The notes below the pieces were generated by a model that worked only from the letters and a program-made list of their open reading frames with translations, did not search any database and had not been told where the DNA came from. Below are positions 33,294-44,223 of a stretch of DNA of 60,000 nucleotides, piece by piece. The position numbers and the translations under genes were made by a program. Each line of letters starts with the position of its first letter. Within the stretch, counting starts at the first letter, position 1. The DNA comes from Takakia lepidozioides. Taxonomy: Eukaryota; Streptophyta; Takakiopsida; Takakiales; Takakiaceae. Where the stretch lies: contig CM060732.1 in NCBI GenBank assembly GCA_030704615.1, positions 51,195,053 through 51,255,052 of the forward strand, written 5' to 3'.

Positions 33294-34048
33294 TCTCCCT
33301 CTAAGCGCGAAAAGTAGAAAAACGCAGTGACTCCCGATTTCTTGCGGGATTGCCTGCGTTCTTGCGTGTCTCTAGAAGCATCGGATTCCCTCCCGCGTGA
33401 CCGTTACACATAGTCGTTCCCTTATTAGTGCACATGCCAGCAATTGGTGTACAGCTGTTCGTATTCAGTTATGGATGTCTGACGTGTGCCGCCCAAAAAA
33501 AACGGCGTGTTCTTTATTAGAACGGGTTCAATATTTAAAAAGAACAGCGAATCCCAGAAATTGATGCGCAGTCTTAAACAAATAAATATAAATGAACGAG
33601 AGTTTGATGACAAATTTTGGAATATCATACACGGTCATCCTTGTTAGCCAAACCCCACATTCGTTTCACATTTGGAACTTTCCAGGTGCGCATGATCATT
33701 GGTAGTAGTATATAGATACATTTACTTAATCTGCAATCCCATTCTCAGATCCTGTGGCATGCTTCCAGGAAGTCGGCTTTGTTATTGGGTTTATTGATGA
33801 GGTTCTGATTAACGGTTTAACAGTTGCCGACACTGCCCCTAGGGATACTCTGACCACTGGGCCCACAAGAAAAGTAATTAAAATGGACGGCTGCATATCT
33901 GGAAAGAATAACATAATATGCACAGTCGTTATCTGAGCTTCCTCCGCCATATTCTCTGCTCATTCTTCAACTGTGTTCTGGAGACAGCAGTAAACCGATT
34001 TACACTAGATCTGCGATAGCAAGGTACAAACATACTCGAGGAAGGAAG
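33294..34048. promoter_or_regulatory. bidirectional promoter region of the transposon
   Basis: A 755-base gap between the divergent transposase and ParB-methyltransferase starts. ORFs inside are short and unmotivated. A TATA-like GTAGTATATAGATAC lies at 33704-33718. Shared regulation of the two genes is an inference from geometry. Confidence 0.5.
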
Positions 34049-37000
34049 ATGGCTTCCTCTGAAGCGGAGTTCTTCTCAGACGACAAACCAGTGCCGTTCT
34101 CCCAGGAAGTCCTTGACAATGGATTTGCAATTGTTCTGGAACATGTCTTGGCTACCCGTTTTCAGCTGCAGAATGGCTCCATCTTTTTGGAGAAAGAGGT
34201 TTACGATCTGAAAGGGAAGTTGGTGAAATATTCTTTCCAAAACCGTGATGAGACGGCTCATATCAGCCAGTGGAGAGTGCGTCCTGGTCGATACAGAGTA
34301 CTTGGAGAGCCTCGGCGAAAGTCCCTTGGGTCATATGTGACGCCCGGGACTGCTGCTTCGGTCGTTGAAGACAAGAGGGAGGTGGTGGTGAAAAAAGAAC
34401 AGACTTCCTCCACTCCAATCGTTGAGCTTTCGGATTCTTCCGATGATGACATAAGTGAAATTCCAAATCCAGTCCTTCCTACTGTGGTTGCAGAAGCTGA
34501 TGAAGAAGAGATTTGTAGTGTCATTCCAAAATTGCGGGCGATGGGAGGAATGGCTGGATTCAAAAGTGAGTTGCGGGGAATTGATTGGGAATCTTTGAAG
34601 CAGGTGCCTGTGAAGTTCTTGCCGGAGACTTTTGATGGCGATATCCTATTCGAGCTGCCTCCTCCTCCGCGAGTTGGAGGTGTAACAATCATGATGCATG
34701 GAATGGACAAGAAACACGACGGGCACCCGTGGTGCAGAACAAAAACATCCAATATTCAGAATGATGACAAGCTTGTTTTCAGGAGGACAGTTTGCAATGG
34801 ACACCTTAGGTGTGATAATTTGAATTGCAGACACTTTCTTCAGTCTGGGTTCATAATCAAAGCGAATGGGAGGGTCTGGCGGAAAATCCATTTCAGCCTG
34901 GGACTGCCCCTCCACCGGCAAACACTTTCGTCTGCAAATTCTGCAAACTTGTGCCATCCTGTTTGGCGCTCTGCGGAGCAAGAATGTACTATGTTGTCCA
35001 CCGTTTGAATACAATGACGAGAGCTTGTGTGCATTTTGGATTCCATAACCATCCTGTCTCGAAGGGGGATTACAGGGAGAGTGTTGAGACAGTATCGAGG
35101 TTGATCAAACAGGAGTTCGGGAGAAACCCATCCGCAACAACATCTGCAATTGCTCTTGGCGCAAGCAAGTCCTTCTTGGAAAGCCATATTTTGAGTGAAG
35201 GAGATTCTGTGGGGACTAAACTTGACGGTGCAGCATTGGACCTGGTCATGGATCATTTCTCCACTTTAAGTTCACCTAACATTCGGCATCAGATCAATGC
35301 ATTGAGAATGGGCTCTGGGATCAGAGGCTACATAGACAATATTTTGGAATTGAAACGAGTGAGCAAGTACGATTACATCCAGGACAATGTATTCCCAGGT
35401 CAAGGTGCCATCAAAGTTTTTCTTTTCAAAATGTCGACTGTTGGGGAGGGCAGTGGGGTTAGCCTCGTGAAGCGGATGCAGAAGACTGGGGACTTGCAGA
35501 ACTGTTTTCTTATGTTTGATCATGTGAAACGAGTGAAGGATTGGACGACAATGGCTTGTCATGTCTACGATCCAGTGTACCAACGAGTTATGACAATTGC
35601 AGTTTGTGACATGCAATCCGAGGATACGGAATCCCAGAAGCTCATGTGGAATTCCCTGATACGTGTCATGGGCTGCCATGGGCTGCCATCTCCAAATTTC
35701 GCAGGTTTCATGGCGGATAGTGCTCAAGCAAATTTCAATGCTGTTCGTATTGTCTTCGGATCGGGCGACCCAAAAGTGCCTATGCCAGGAAGAGAGCGTA
35801 CATGTCTATTCCATTGGACACAATCTCTGGAAAAACATACAAAGTCGGACATCAAACCAGAGATGCAGACTCAGCACCGTAAATTGTGCAAAGAGTACAA
35901 AGATGCTAGAACAATGAAGGAGGCGGACACTTTGTTCCAGACAATTCGTGCCTGGTGGTTCTCTTCTGGAGCTGCATCACTTGAGAGTATGAGAGCATTG
36001 GAAGATTGGCTGGCGTTTTGGCACTTCCGGTATAGACAGTGGGGAGCAGCCATGACAATGGTACGAGGCTTCTATTTCATGCTTTATTCATACATTTGCT
36101 TTCCATATTTTTGACTCATTGCTTTCTTTATGTTGTTTCCTGTGCACTATTCTGAAGTGTGGTTATCCTCTTTGCAGAACATGTCCATTGAGGAAATGGC
36201 GGACATGCCATCTTGCAATTTGGCAGAAACTGTGCACAATGCATGGTTGCAGCAGTCTGGGAAACGAGGTCGGGATTTGTATGTGGCAACAACAGATGAT
36301 TTGATACGTGCCTTGCAACAACAAACCCGATACCGTGATTTCTTACGAGGTGGGGTTGGTGGCAAGGGTCCGGACAAATGGGAGTTGATGTTGCGTGCTG
36401 CAAACAGATCTGGGGATCCAATCAAGATAGCACGGGCGGTGAGCATGTATGCCCAGGAAACGCCACTTGTTTCTAGAGTTCCACATCTTGAAGGGGAGGA
36501 GAGATTCGGCTCCTGTAAGAGGAAATTGAACACTCCACCTGGTTCGGATTCAGATTCCCACAGGGCAGACCGTGATAACTTCTCGAAGCCTCGTGTTCCC
36601 CTGCATGACAGCTCCATGTCCGGAACCTCCATTGTGGAGGAACCTCCAACACGACGGCAAGCTCCAGCATCAAACCGTGCCACTGAAATGGTGCAGGAGA
36701 GAAACAACCCCCTTGATGTGCTTGAGTCCGCATGCCCCGACCACGTTTGGCACATAGAACGCACAAGTGTCGGGTCTCGTGTGAAATGTACAGCGATCAG
36801 GGCAACTAATTTCGAGAAGTGCACTTCATCTATATCCAGAGGTGGTGCCCGAACTCCTGCTCCGACTTTCACGGGCTTGATGCGTCCATACGGTCAACCA
36901 GAAGCCAAGAACCACAAGTTCTGGTTCTGCGCAGATGATTGTGCCAGATGTGTGCATGGAACTGTGCGTCCTTCCGTAGTGATGAAGCCATCTCCTCCAA

Positions 37001-37563
37001 CCGTTTGGCCCGTGAAGGTGGGAACACATCTCAGCTTTCAGGAGATTGAAATGCTGGAGGAGGCAGGTTTTTCCCTTGCGAGACAACCCCAACTCCATGC
37101 ATGTGCTACTACTTCTGCGTCCTCCCGGGTCCCCCCGGCAAATCCTGACTTGTGGCCAACCAAACGAGATGGAAAGCTCGTTCGGCGTTTCCCTCCAACC
37201 GCTGAACACTTTGGCAAAGTGGAGTCCGCAAGAATGCTCCAAGCTCGTGTCGGAAGCACCACGGAAGTACCCGATCCAGGATATGGTCGGGTATTCACAA
37301 TCATCACTTCCACATCTGCTGTTCATGACAGGACCTACGACATCACGGTTTCCAATTTCCCCAATTGCACATGTCCTGATTTTGTGAATATGCTATCAAC
37401 CAGTTTGGGCAAGAGAGGTAAATTCATACCCTGCAAACATTTGTATTTCATATTTTTGAGGAGGATGGTTTGCGATCCCAAACGTGACAACTTCATTCAC
37501 CAGGCCACTATGAGTTTCAACGAGGTCGATACTCTTTTGCAGCGGGATACAACACATGGGTAG
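34049..37563 (+). CDS. MULE-type transposase with SWIM zinc finger
   Basis: Catalyses cut-and-paste movement of the surrounding element. Two exons: 34049-36060 and 36178-37563 (phase-0 intron, ATG|GTACGA .. TTTGCAG|AAC). With one missing base near 34847-34849 restored the product is about 1,132 residues. In order: N-terminal region with a SUMO-interaction-like motif (PIVELSDSSDDD, residues 123-134); a Cys/His cluster (GHPWC, VCNGHLRCDNLNCRHF, then CKFC and FGFHNH) like the WRKY/GCM-type fingers of MULE and FAR1 proteins; a DDE core with Asp491 (LMFDHVKR), Asp557 (MADSAQAN) and the MULE C..H (CLFHW, 586-589); and near the C-terminus a SWIM finger, C1068-x-C1070-x19-C1090-x-H1092. I could not place the third acidic catalytic residue with certainty. 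The 9-bp target duplication fits this family. Confidence 0.85.
34847..34849 (+). other. single-base frame break in transposase exon 1
   Basis: The frame open from 34049 must shift between CRHFLQSG and NQSEWEGLAENPF. One extra G in this GGG run joins them; the two frames overlap from 34825 to 35008, so the exact position is not fixed. There is no splice-site pair here. Confidence 0.65.
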
Positions 37564-38000
37564 CATGAACTATGTAATGTGGTATGTGGATGACCATGAT
37601 TTGAAATGTGTAATTCACATCAATTCGTCGGCTGTGCAATGATATGGCCTCCAACTATACGGAGTGAGCTCTGAGTGACAACTTTTAGGTAGTGCACATT
37701 TGTCATTGCACCGTTCGAAGTCTACATGTCTTGCTGTCGCTATGCACTACAATCATCTTTTGAAGATGATCATAACTCTCATTGTTATTTGAGGAGGGAG
37801 GAAGTCTTCTCGTGGCAGCCTTTATGGCGCACACTTTGTGAGGATATTTTGTCGTCTTCGTAATTGTAAAAGTGAAACAAGCATTTGTAATTGCACAATG
37901 TTGGATGCTGCAATTGTAGGCCTCAACGCTCGTCTTGATTCTATTTAGGCAAGATTCCCTGCATTAATTCCACGGTCATAGGACCATCCACGGTTATAGG
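37564..38000. other. 3' flank of transposase gene inside the element
   Basis: Untranslated region and spacer between the transposase stop codon and the right subterminal repeats. No ORF with motifs. Confidence 0.6.
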
Positions 38001-38009
38001 CGGCGCATG

Positions 38010-38181
38010 TTAATGCTGACGTGGCAGTTGACGGACAGTGCCACGTCATCATTTACCGCCACATCAGCATGCTGACATGACGCTCACGCCACGTCAGCGT
38101 GTGTGCAGGCTCACGCCACGTCAGCTGGCGTGAGCGTACGCTCGCGCGCTCACGTGCAACGCTCACGCCATTGCGTCGTTG
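38010..38181. repeat. right terminal inverted repeat and subterminal CACGTCA cluster
   Basis: Reverse complement aligns with the left end (CAACGACGCA.. GGCGTGAGCG .. CACGTGAGCGC .. GCTCACGCC). Inward lie repeated GCCACGTCA/TGACGTGGC motifs and a perfect palindrome GAGCGTACGCTC (38132-38143). Confidence 0.8.
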
Positions 38182-38190
38182 TTTCCAGAG
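38182..38190. repeat. 9-bp target-site duplication, right
   Basis: TTTCCAGAG immediately follows the right inverted repeat, identical to 26806-26814. The following CTCCCAGGCTTGCA continues the PPR relic interrupted at 26805. Confidence 0.9.
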
Positions 38191-38620
38191 CTCCCAGGCT
38201 TGCACATGCATTACAAACAAATGTGATGTGGTTGGGCTTCACCCCTTCGCGCAGTAGTTGTTCATAGGTCTCCAAGTATTCCTACCACACCCATGTTAAA
38301 TCCTGCCAACATTATATTCAACGTGATCAAAGTTCGTTGAGGCATTCCGTTGAACACTCGATGTGCATTCATGATGCTCCTGCACTTAACATACATGTTC
38401 ACAAGGGGGTTGAGGAGAAAAACACTTGGTGTGAATCCACTTTGGATAATGTGACTGAAATGCTCCTTGGTTTAAATGTTGTAGAGCCTCTTTCAATTTG
38501 CCTGCCTCACAAAGCATCTTCACATGCCCAGAAGAGCAAGAAGAGGCATTATGGACTCCCTCTCTTGATCCTCTTTTAGAAGCTGTGGTATGGTTGAGGT
38601 GCCTGATTTAAATCAGGGCT
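38190..38620 (-). pseudogene. PPR relic, right side of the MULE insertion
   Basis: Continues the minus-strand PPR-like relic from 26805: the CCAGAGCTCCCAGGCTTGCA.. AACAAATGTGATGTGGTTGGGCTTCACCCC stretch parallels the start of each tandem unit downstream. Beyond about 38330 similarity becomes weak. Confidence 0.55.
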
Positions 38621-40105
38621 GCCAGGCCTGCAATGCACACAAACATGATGTGGCCGGGCTGAACCCCTTCCCCCATCATTTGCTCATAGGTCTCCAAAGC
38701 CTCCATCCCACGTCCCTACTGTGCATACCCTGCAAGCATCGCACTCCACGACACCACATCTCGTTCAGCCATAGTGTTGAACACTCCCTTTGCATCCTCG
38801 CACCCACATTTTGCATACATGTCCACCAGGGTATTGTTCAAAATGACATTTGGTACAATTCCAGCTCTGAAGGTGTCACCACAGACCTCCTTCCCCTTTT
38901 CCAGAGCTGCCAGGGCAGTGTTTCGAATGACATTAGGTACAATTCCAACTTTGATGATATCCCCATGCACCTCTGTGCCCTTCTCCAGGGCTGCCCAGGC
39001 TTGCAATGCATACAAACATGATGTGGCCGGGCTGAACCCCTTCCCCCATCATTTGCTCATAGGTCTCCAAAACCTCCATCCCACGTCCCTGATGTGCATA
39101 CCCTGCAAGCATCGCACTCCACGACACCACATCTCGTTCAGCCATAGTGTTGAACACTCCCTTTGCATCCCCGATGCACCCACATTTTGCCTACATGTCC
39201 ACTAGGGTATTGTTCAAAATGACATTTGGTACAATTCCAGCTCTGAAGGTGTCACCATGGACCTCCTTCCCCTTTTCCAGAGCTGCCAGGGTAGTGTTTC
39301 GAATGACATTAGGTACAATTCCAGCTTTGATGATATTCCCATGCACCTATTTGCCCTTCTCCAGGGCTGCCAGGCTTGCAATGCATACAAACATGATGTG
39401 GCCGGGCTGAACCCCTTCCCCCATCATTTGTTCATAGGTCTCCAAAGCCTCCATCCCACGTCCCTGATGTGCATACCCTGCAAGCATCGCACTCCACGAC
39501 ACCACATCTCGTTCAACCATAGTGTTGAACACTCCCTTTGCATCCCCGATGCACCCACAATTTGCCTACATATCCAATAGGGTATTGTTCAAAATGACAT
39601 TTGGTACAATTCCAGCTCTGAAGGTGTCACCATGGACCTCCTTTTCTTTTTCCAGAGCTGTCAGGGCAGTACAATTCCAGCTTTGATGATATCCACATGC
39701 ACCTCTTTGCCCTTCTCCAGGGCTGCCAGGCCTGCAATGCATACAAACATAATGTGGCCGGGCTGGACCGCTTCCCCCATCATTTGCTCATAGGTCTCCA
39801 AAGCCTCCATCCCACGTCCCTGCTGTACATACCTTGCAAGCATCGCACTCCACAACACCACATCTCATTCAGCCATAGTGTTGAACACTCCCTTTGCATC
39901 CCCGATGCACCCACTTGCATATATGTCCACTGGGGTATTGTTCAAAATGACATTTGGTACAATTCCAGCTCTGAAGATGTCGCCACAGACCTCCTTCCCC
40001 TTTTCCAGAGGTGCCAGGGCAGTGTTTAGAATGACATTAGGTACAATTCCAGCTTTGATGATATCCCCATGCACCTCTTTGCCCTTCTCAAGGGTTGTCA
40101 GGCTT
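38621..40105 (-). pseudogene. four tandem PPR-derived units, decayed
   Basis: About four head-to-tail units of roughly 350-380 bases start near 38621, 39000, 39370 and 39727. Each translates on the minus strand to parts of [52 protein letters not shown] and [20 protein letters not shown], a PLS-type PPR triplet. Units 2 and 3 have a stop in the MYAKCG segment (TAG for Tyr), unit 3 carries a deletion near 39670, and there is no intact start. They look like relics of a PPR gene expanded by unequal exchange. Confidence 0.8.
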
Positions 40106-40560
40106 GCACAAGCATTGCAATGCACACAAACATGATGTGAGAGGGCAAAACAGGTTGAAATAGGTCAAAAAAGAAGATGCCCTCACCACATTGTCCTTGA
40201 GGTTGTGTCATGACTTGACCGACCATCAACCCAGAAGGACCTCTTGTGTGTGCTGCTTGTGTCTGTAGTCAGGTAATGTCAGATTGGTCTGTGAGATCGA
40301 ACCACCACGGTGTAGCTGAGTAGGCAGAGATTGAAACACGGCCTGCTATGACCAAGCTAACTCTCCCAAGAACGGCAAGCTCGCAAGAATGTTGCGAGCT
40401 TCTCCTCGTCTCATCTCCTCCTCCTCTCCTCCTTCCTGCATCATTTGCTCAACGCCTCCATCCCACGCCCCTGCATATCCTGCGATCATCGCGTTCCATC
40501 CCTCGGCTACATGGTGTGGCGTAGGGAACAAAAAAAAAACGCCAAGTCCCAGCCCTCCTC
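40106..40560 (-). pseudogene. further PPR fragment
   Basis: Minus-strand WNAMIAGYAG..WDGGVEQMMQEGG near 40435-40505 is a PPR-like remnant, next to a Glu-rich low-complexity stretch. Too short and broken to be a gene. Confidence 0.4.
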
Positions 40561-41195
40561 TGTGTTCACGATTACCCTAGTGGGCAACCTTATTAACAAC
40601 TTTTTAATTTTTTTAAACCTAATGGGCAACCTCATTAGCAACTTTTTGACTTTTTAACCTTTTGCACTTTGATTCATTCTAGGTCAGAGGCTAAAGTCTT
40701 GCTATCAGACTTGTCTAGAAAACCAAAACACCACGTAGACAAACATTTGATAATGGTAATAAAATATATTACCATTGGGCTGGTTTGAACACTTGTTAGT
40801 AAATTTAGGTTAGGATTTTTTCGAAATATTCTGGTTTTTTCTTTGATGTGTGAGATGACAAAGTCCAAGCATGTCACATAAACAAGGAGTTCAACGTAAG
40901 GATGATGCAAGTGATTTGTGGCAAAAAGTGTAAATCATGCATATGCCTATTTGTCCTAGTTGTGTCATAGGTTGCAACGGAATGGGGCCACCTTTGAATG
41001 CGATCCCCATGCTCATTTCACCAAGGGCATAGACTTGATAATGTAGACTTGATAATGTAGAGATTGAAAATGGGGTGTATTCTTCACTTGCTAGTACCAT
41101 CATGCAGATTTCTAAACATGAACATGAAGTTCATAATCATTTTCAAAGGGCATCATTCTCAAACTCCCCATACACCACAATCAGTGGAAATAATT
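40561..41195. other. AT-rich non-coding DNA
   Basis: No coding motif; two direct partial repeats of GGGCAACCT.ATTA.CAACTTTTT lie at 40581-40605 and 40624-40647. Confidence 0.4.
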
Positions 41196-41199
41196 GTAT

Positions 41200-41435
41200 G
41201 TTCCCATTTCACACAGGTGTGTAACATGCCATGTAAACTAAGCCAACCCCTGCCACGCTCATGGCTGTTTTCACACCGTTCTTGCCTGGGGTGTGGACCA
41301 CATGTGAGACACCCCACAGTTAGGGCATATTTAGACCCACACCTTGGCTCAGTGTACAGACCCGTGATAAAAGCCGTGGAATGTGCCAGGTGTGAGATGG
41401 CAGAGCCGTGGAAAAAACCGGTTTCTCTTCTAGTG
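41200..41435. repeat. probable CACTA-type right terminus with subterminal repeats
   Basis: Reverse-complemented, the end reads CACTAGAAGAGAAACCGG followed by TTTTTTCCACGGCTC, the form of plant CACTA (EnSpm) ends. Inward lie repeats of CCGTGG and CACACCTG. Motifs match 25150-25500 in inverted orientation. No CACTA transposase gene is present in the window. Confidence 0.45.
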
Positions 41436-42470
41436 TGGTTATGTGGCTTTCGAAAGAGTTTCTACTACACAAGCATTCTTATTTTGTTGCGAGGCACTCC
41501 TAGCCTGACGGCCTTGCCTGATGTTCAATAATGTTGTTATACTCAGTAGGATGTGGATGCGAAATTACTTGTACTCTCTAGCCTTTTATTCGCAAGCCCT
41601 TGTAAAACATTCACTGATGCATTGAGAACGACATGATGACAGAACATAGGATGCAGATAGTAGATACCTGTTCGCATAGCTGGTCTATATCAGTTGGAGT
41701 CTGAATAATGTGGCATGATATACCCTTGGTAAATAGGGTATCCAAAAACACTCCCTCCACGCGCGCTACCTTCAAGCTCATCTCCCTCTGTTACAACTCC
41801 TAACTGTCTCTCACTCTCAATCTCGATAGCCACTCTCATTCTCGATAGCTGGAGTGCAGGACGTCTCTCTCTCTCTGATCGATGGTTGCCCACCGCGCCA
41901 CATTTCTCTCTCTCTCACGGGCCCTTCTAGGATGAACAACATGCATTTGTCACATTCCTATGCGCCATGTACCATGCATGTCACTTCATCTGCTCCCATC
42001 ACATCTACTTTTATGTTCTGTGCAGTACAACGATTTTGTAGTACATCAAATCCATGCCCTGCTCGAGCCCTCCATCGCTATTAACCGCGCACACCAACGG
42101 TCGACTGCGACAAACTTCACCCGTTGTTCTCTGGGGTCATGGCCTCTAACAGCATAGAAGGCACGCACACCAGGCAGCCAGCGGACAGAGCTCGTAGGGG
42201 TACATATAATGTCCTGCCTACACATGTATTATCCAGAACCGCCTCTACGCCATCCACATTTGCTCCGGATCTTGCGCCGGGTCTAACACCCTTACTATCG
42301 CGATGTCGGTTCTTTAGCCGGTTGGGAAGCTCGATGGGTTTTGTCGGTTCCCTTCCATAGCCGGTTCCTGTGGGGGCTGCATTTTCCGGTTGTGCATATG
42401 TGCATAACCGGCAAATAATCACCGTATATGCATGTCCATATGCCATACCCGGCCAACAGTGATATATAAG
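41436..42470. other. intergenic region with CT repeats
   Basis: Contains CT-rich runs (41860-41925) and a 35-base stretch (CAGAGCTCGTAGGGGTACATATAA.., 42186) repeated almost exactly at 51912. No gene is recognised; the ORFs at 42117-42476 and 42124-42360 overlap antisense and lack motifs. Confidence 0.35.
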
Positions 42471-42776
42471 CCTCACAGTTCTATTTGTGTTCTATGCATC
42501 TACATCTGCGAGCCAGTAGGGATTGAAGGACAAAGAAGCCACTTGGAAGCACTAAAGCTACGAATTTGGATCATGAGATCATAGCCTGGCAGGGGTTAAC
42601 TAGTGCACTGTGACGTATTCCCAGGTGCCCAATCCAAACACGGCCTTGAGTTACTTCGTTGGTCTATTCTCAAGTTTTTAGTTGGACGTTTTTATCTCCA
42701 GGGAGTGTCTTAGTGTTACGCACAAACAGTCTTAAAACTATATCTTTGTGGAAGAGGTAGTCCGGCAACTCATCGA

Positions 42777-44223
42777 ATGGCTATCCAAACAAATTTTAGG
42801 AGTGAGGTTACATAAGTGAAAGTGTTGCAGTTTATCTTGCAACTGGTTGCTCTTGGATTGACAACAACCGTTGCATATTACGTGGCCACATCATAGCAGA
42901 GCACACTGTATTGGTACTGCAAATGGTGCCCGGACCCACGTCCATTGAATTGACAATAGTGGAGACCCAGGGAAGTTACTTCCAAATATTCCCAACCGAC
43001 GTGCAAATAAATATAGGGTGCAATTTATTTTGAAAAGATAAAAATTAGAAAACATTTAAAATTAGTAATGGGTACATTATATTGTGATTAGGGAATTAAA
43101 ATGAATATAGGGTCTAAAATAATGACTCATTTAAAAAAATAAATTACTATAGGGTTGAGATAATGCCTGTGGACACGTGTTATCTAGTGATTAGTCCGTG
43201 GACACGTCTTGTGCATTAGAGTTTAGGGTCTAATGGTAAGGGAAGACATTGGGGGTTTCATGGTAAGGGAGGAGTTTCCTGTCGATTGTCATCTGTGAGG
43301 GACGGATTTTAGGCACAAGATTACCTTAGAATCCTGATGGATTGATAGCTACGAGAAACTTGCTTGGGTGGATGGTCGACTGGAAGCATGAGAAGCCACT
43401 GGCAGACAAAGTACGAGGAGAGCCAAGGGCTGACAGAGACGAGGAGAAGCTTCGAGGGAATTTTTTTTAATTGTATTATTAATATAGGGTGTTTAATATT
43501 TATTTTAAATAATAAAATATAATTAAAATAGCATACCAAAAATTCACCATATTACAAAATTATGTAATTATAGGATTAAAAAAATACCCAAAATAAAAGT
43601 AATACCCCCTACAAAATACCTATTTATCTCACGTTTACAAGTGATAGAGAGTGATTTCCCCGGAAGTGGAGAGAGAGTCCAAGTACACCGCCATCTTCCC
43701 ACTCAAGTTTTCTCTCACTTTACTTTTCATGAAAGTCATAATTTGTTTTTGATATAAATTTGTGTGTATATATGACTCATGACAAACATACAATTATTCT
43801 ATTAAATTACATAACGATTCATAATCCGACAAAGTAATATATATCTACTAATGCGGCAATGCATATTTCATTTCTATATCAACGTTGTTGTGGCCGGATA
43901 TACCCTTTTACAACTCCTGATTAAAAAAAAGAAAAAAAAAAGTACATCACTCGCTCAAGGTGTCCAAGTTGTGACATTCGCATTGGATCAATTGACATCA
44001 TAGTTGCTTCTTGCAAGCGGTATGGCCTATGCTGAAATTGGATATATTGCCAAAGAAGGTGTACCAAGTGCAGAGTGGTTACCAATTTGCATCTTTGGGG
44101 AATTTTTCCATAAGGTGGAGATATCAATTGCAACAGGTATGGCTACTTTTCTTGTTGATGGATTTGTAGCTGCGATTTCTGCCTTCAACATTTTTCACCG
44201 CCTTGGCAAGGTGCGGGGGCCTT
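42777..44223 (+). pseudogene. decayed CASP-like gene copy interrupted by an insertion
   Basis: Plus-strand copy of the gene at 20644-19845. Exon 1 similarity starts at ATG 42777 (AACAAATTTTAGGAGTGAGGT shared) and has frame breaks, including an early TAA. A 699-base insertion splits exon 1 at 42966. Exon 2 is recognisable from 43870 (TTTCTATATCAACG) to 44215, with A-rich interruptions near 43920-43945 and a stop before LLASGMAYAEIGYIAKEGVPS. The intron equivalent contains an inverted segment. Promoter similarity extends upstream to about 42630. Confidence 0.8.
42966..43664. mobile_element. hAT-like non-autonomous insertion, 699 bp
   Basis: Found by comparing the two CASP-like copies. It is flanked by an 8-base direct repeat AGTGGAGA (42958-42965 and 43665-43672) and has weak terminal inverted repeats (CCCAGGGAAGTTAC against TCCGGGGAAATCAC). 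It is AT-rich with no ORF of note. An eight-base duplication suggests the hAT superfamily. Confidence 0.5.

Larger units (their letters stand above)
26815..38181. mobile_element. 11.4-kb Mutator-like element carrying transposase and ParB-methyltransferase genes
   Basis: Bounded by imperfect terminal inverted repeats (left CAAGGATGCC.. GGCGTGAGC; right, reversed, CAACGACGCA.. GGCGTGAGC) and a perfect 9-bp target duplication, so the ends are defined to the base. Inside are two divergent genes, a SWIM-finger transposase (+) and a ParB-like/DNA-methyltransferase gene (-), separated by about 750 bases. Both ends carry clusters of the CACGTCA/TGACGTG motif. It interrupts a PPR relic whose two halves are colinear across the insertion. 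Length and exact duplication point to a recent insertion, although three 1-base frame breaks are present. Confidence 0.9.

Noticed and set aside
34258-34752. 164-codon ORF antisense to the transposase
   Set aside because: It is a shadow of the coding strand; the plus frame has the domains and splice structure.
36147-36872. 241-codon ORF antisense to transposase exon 2
   Set aside because: Shadow of the SWIM-transposase exon; no motif of its own.
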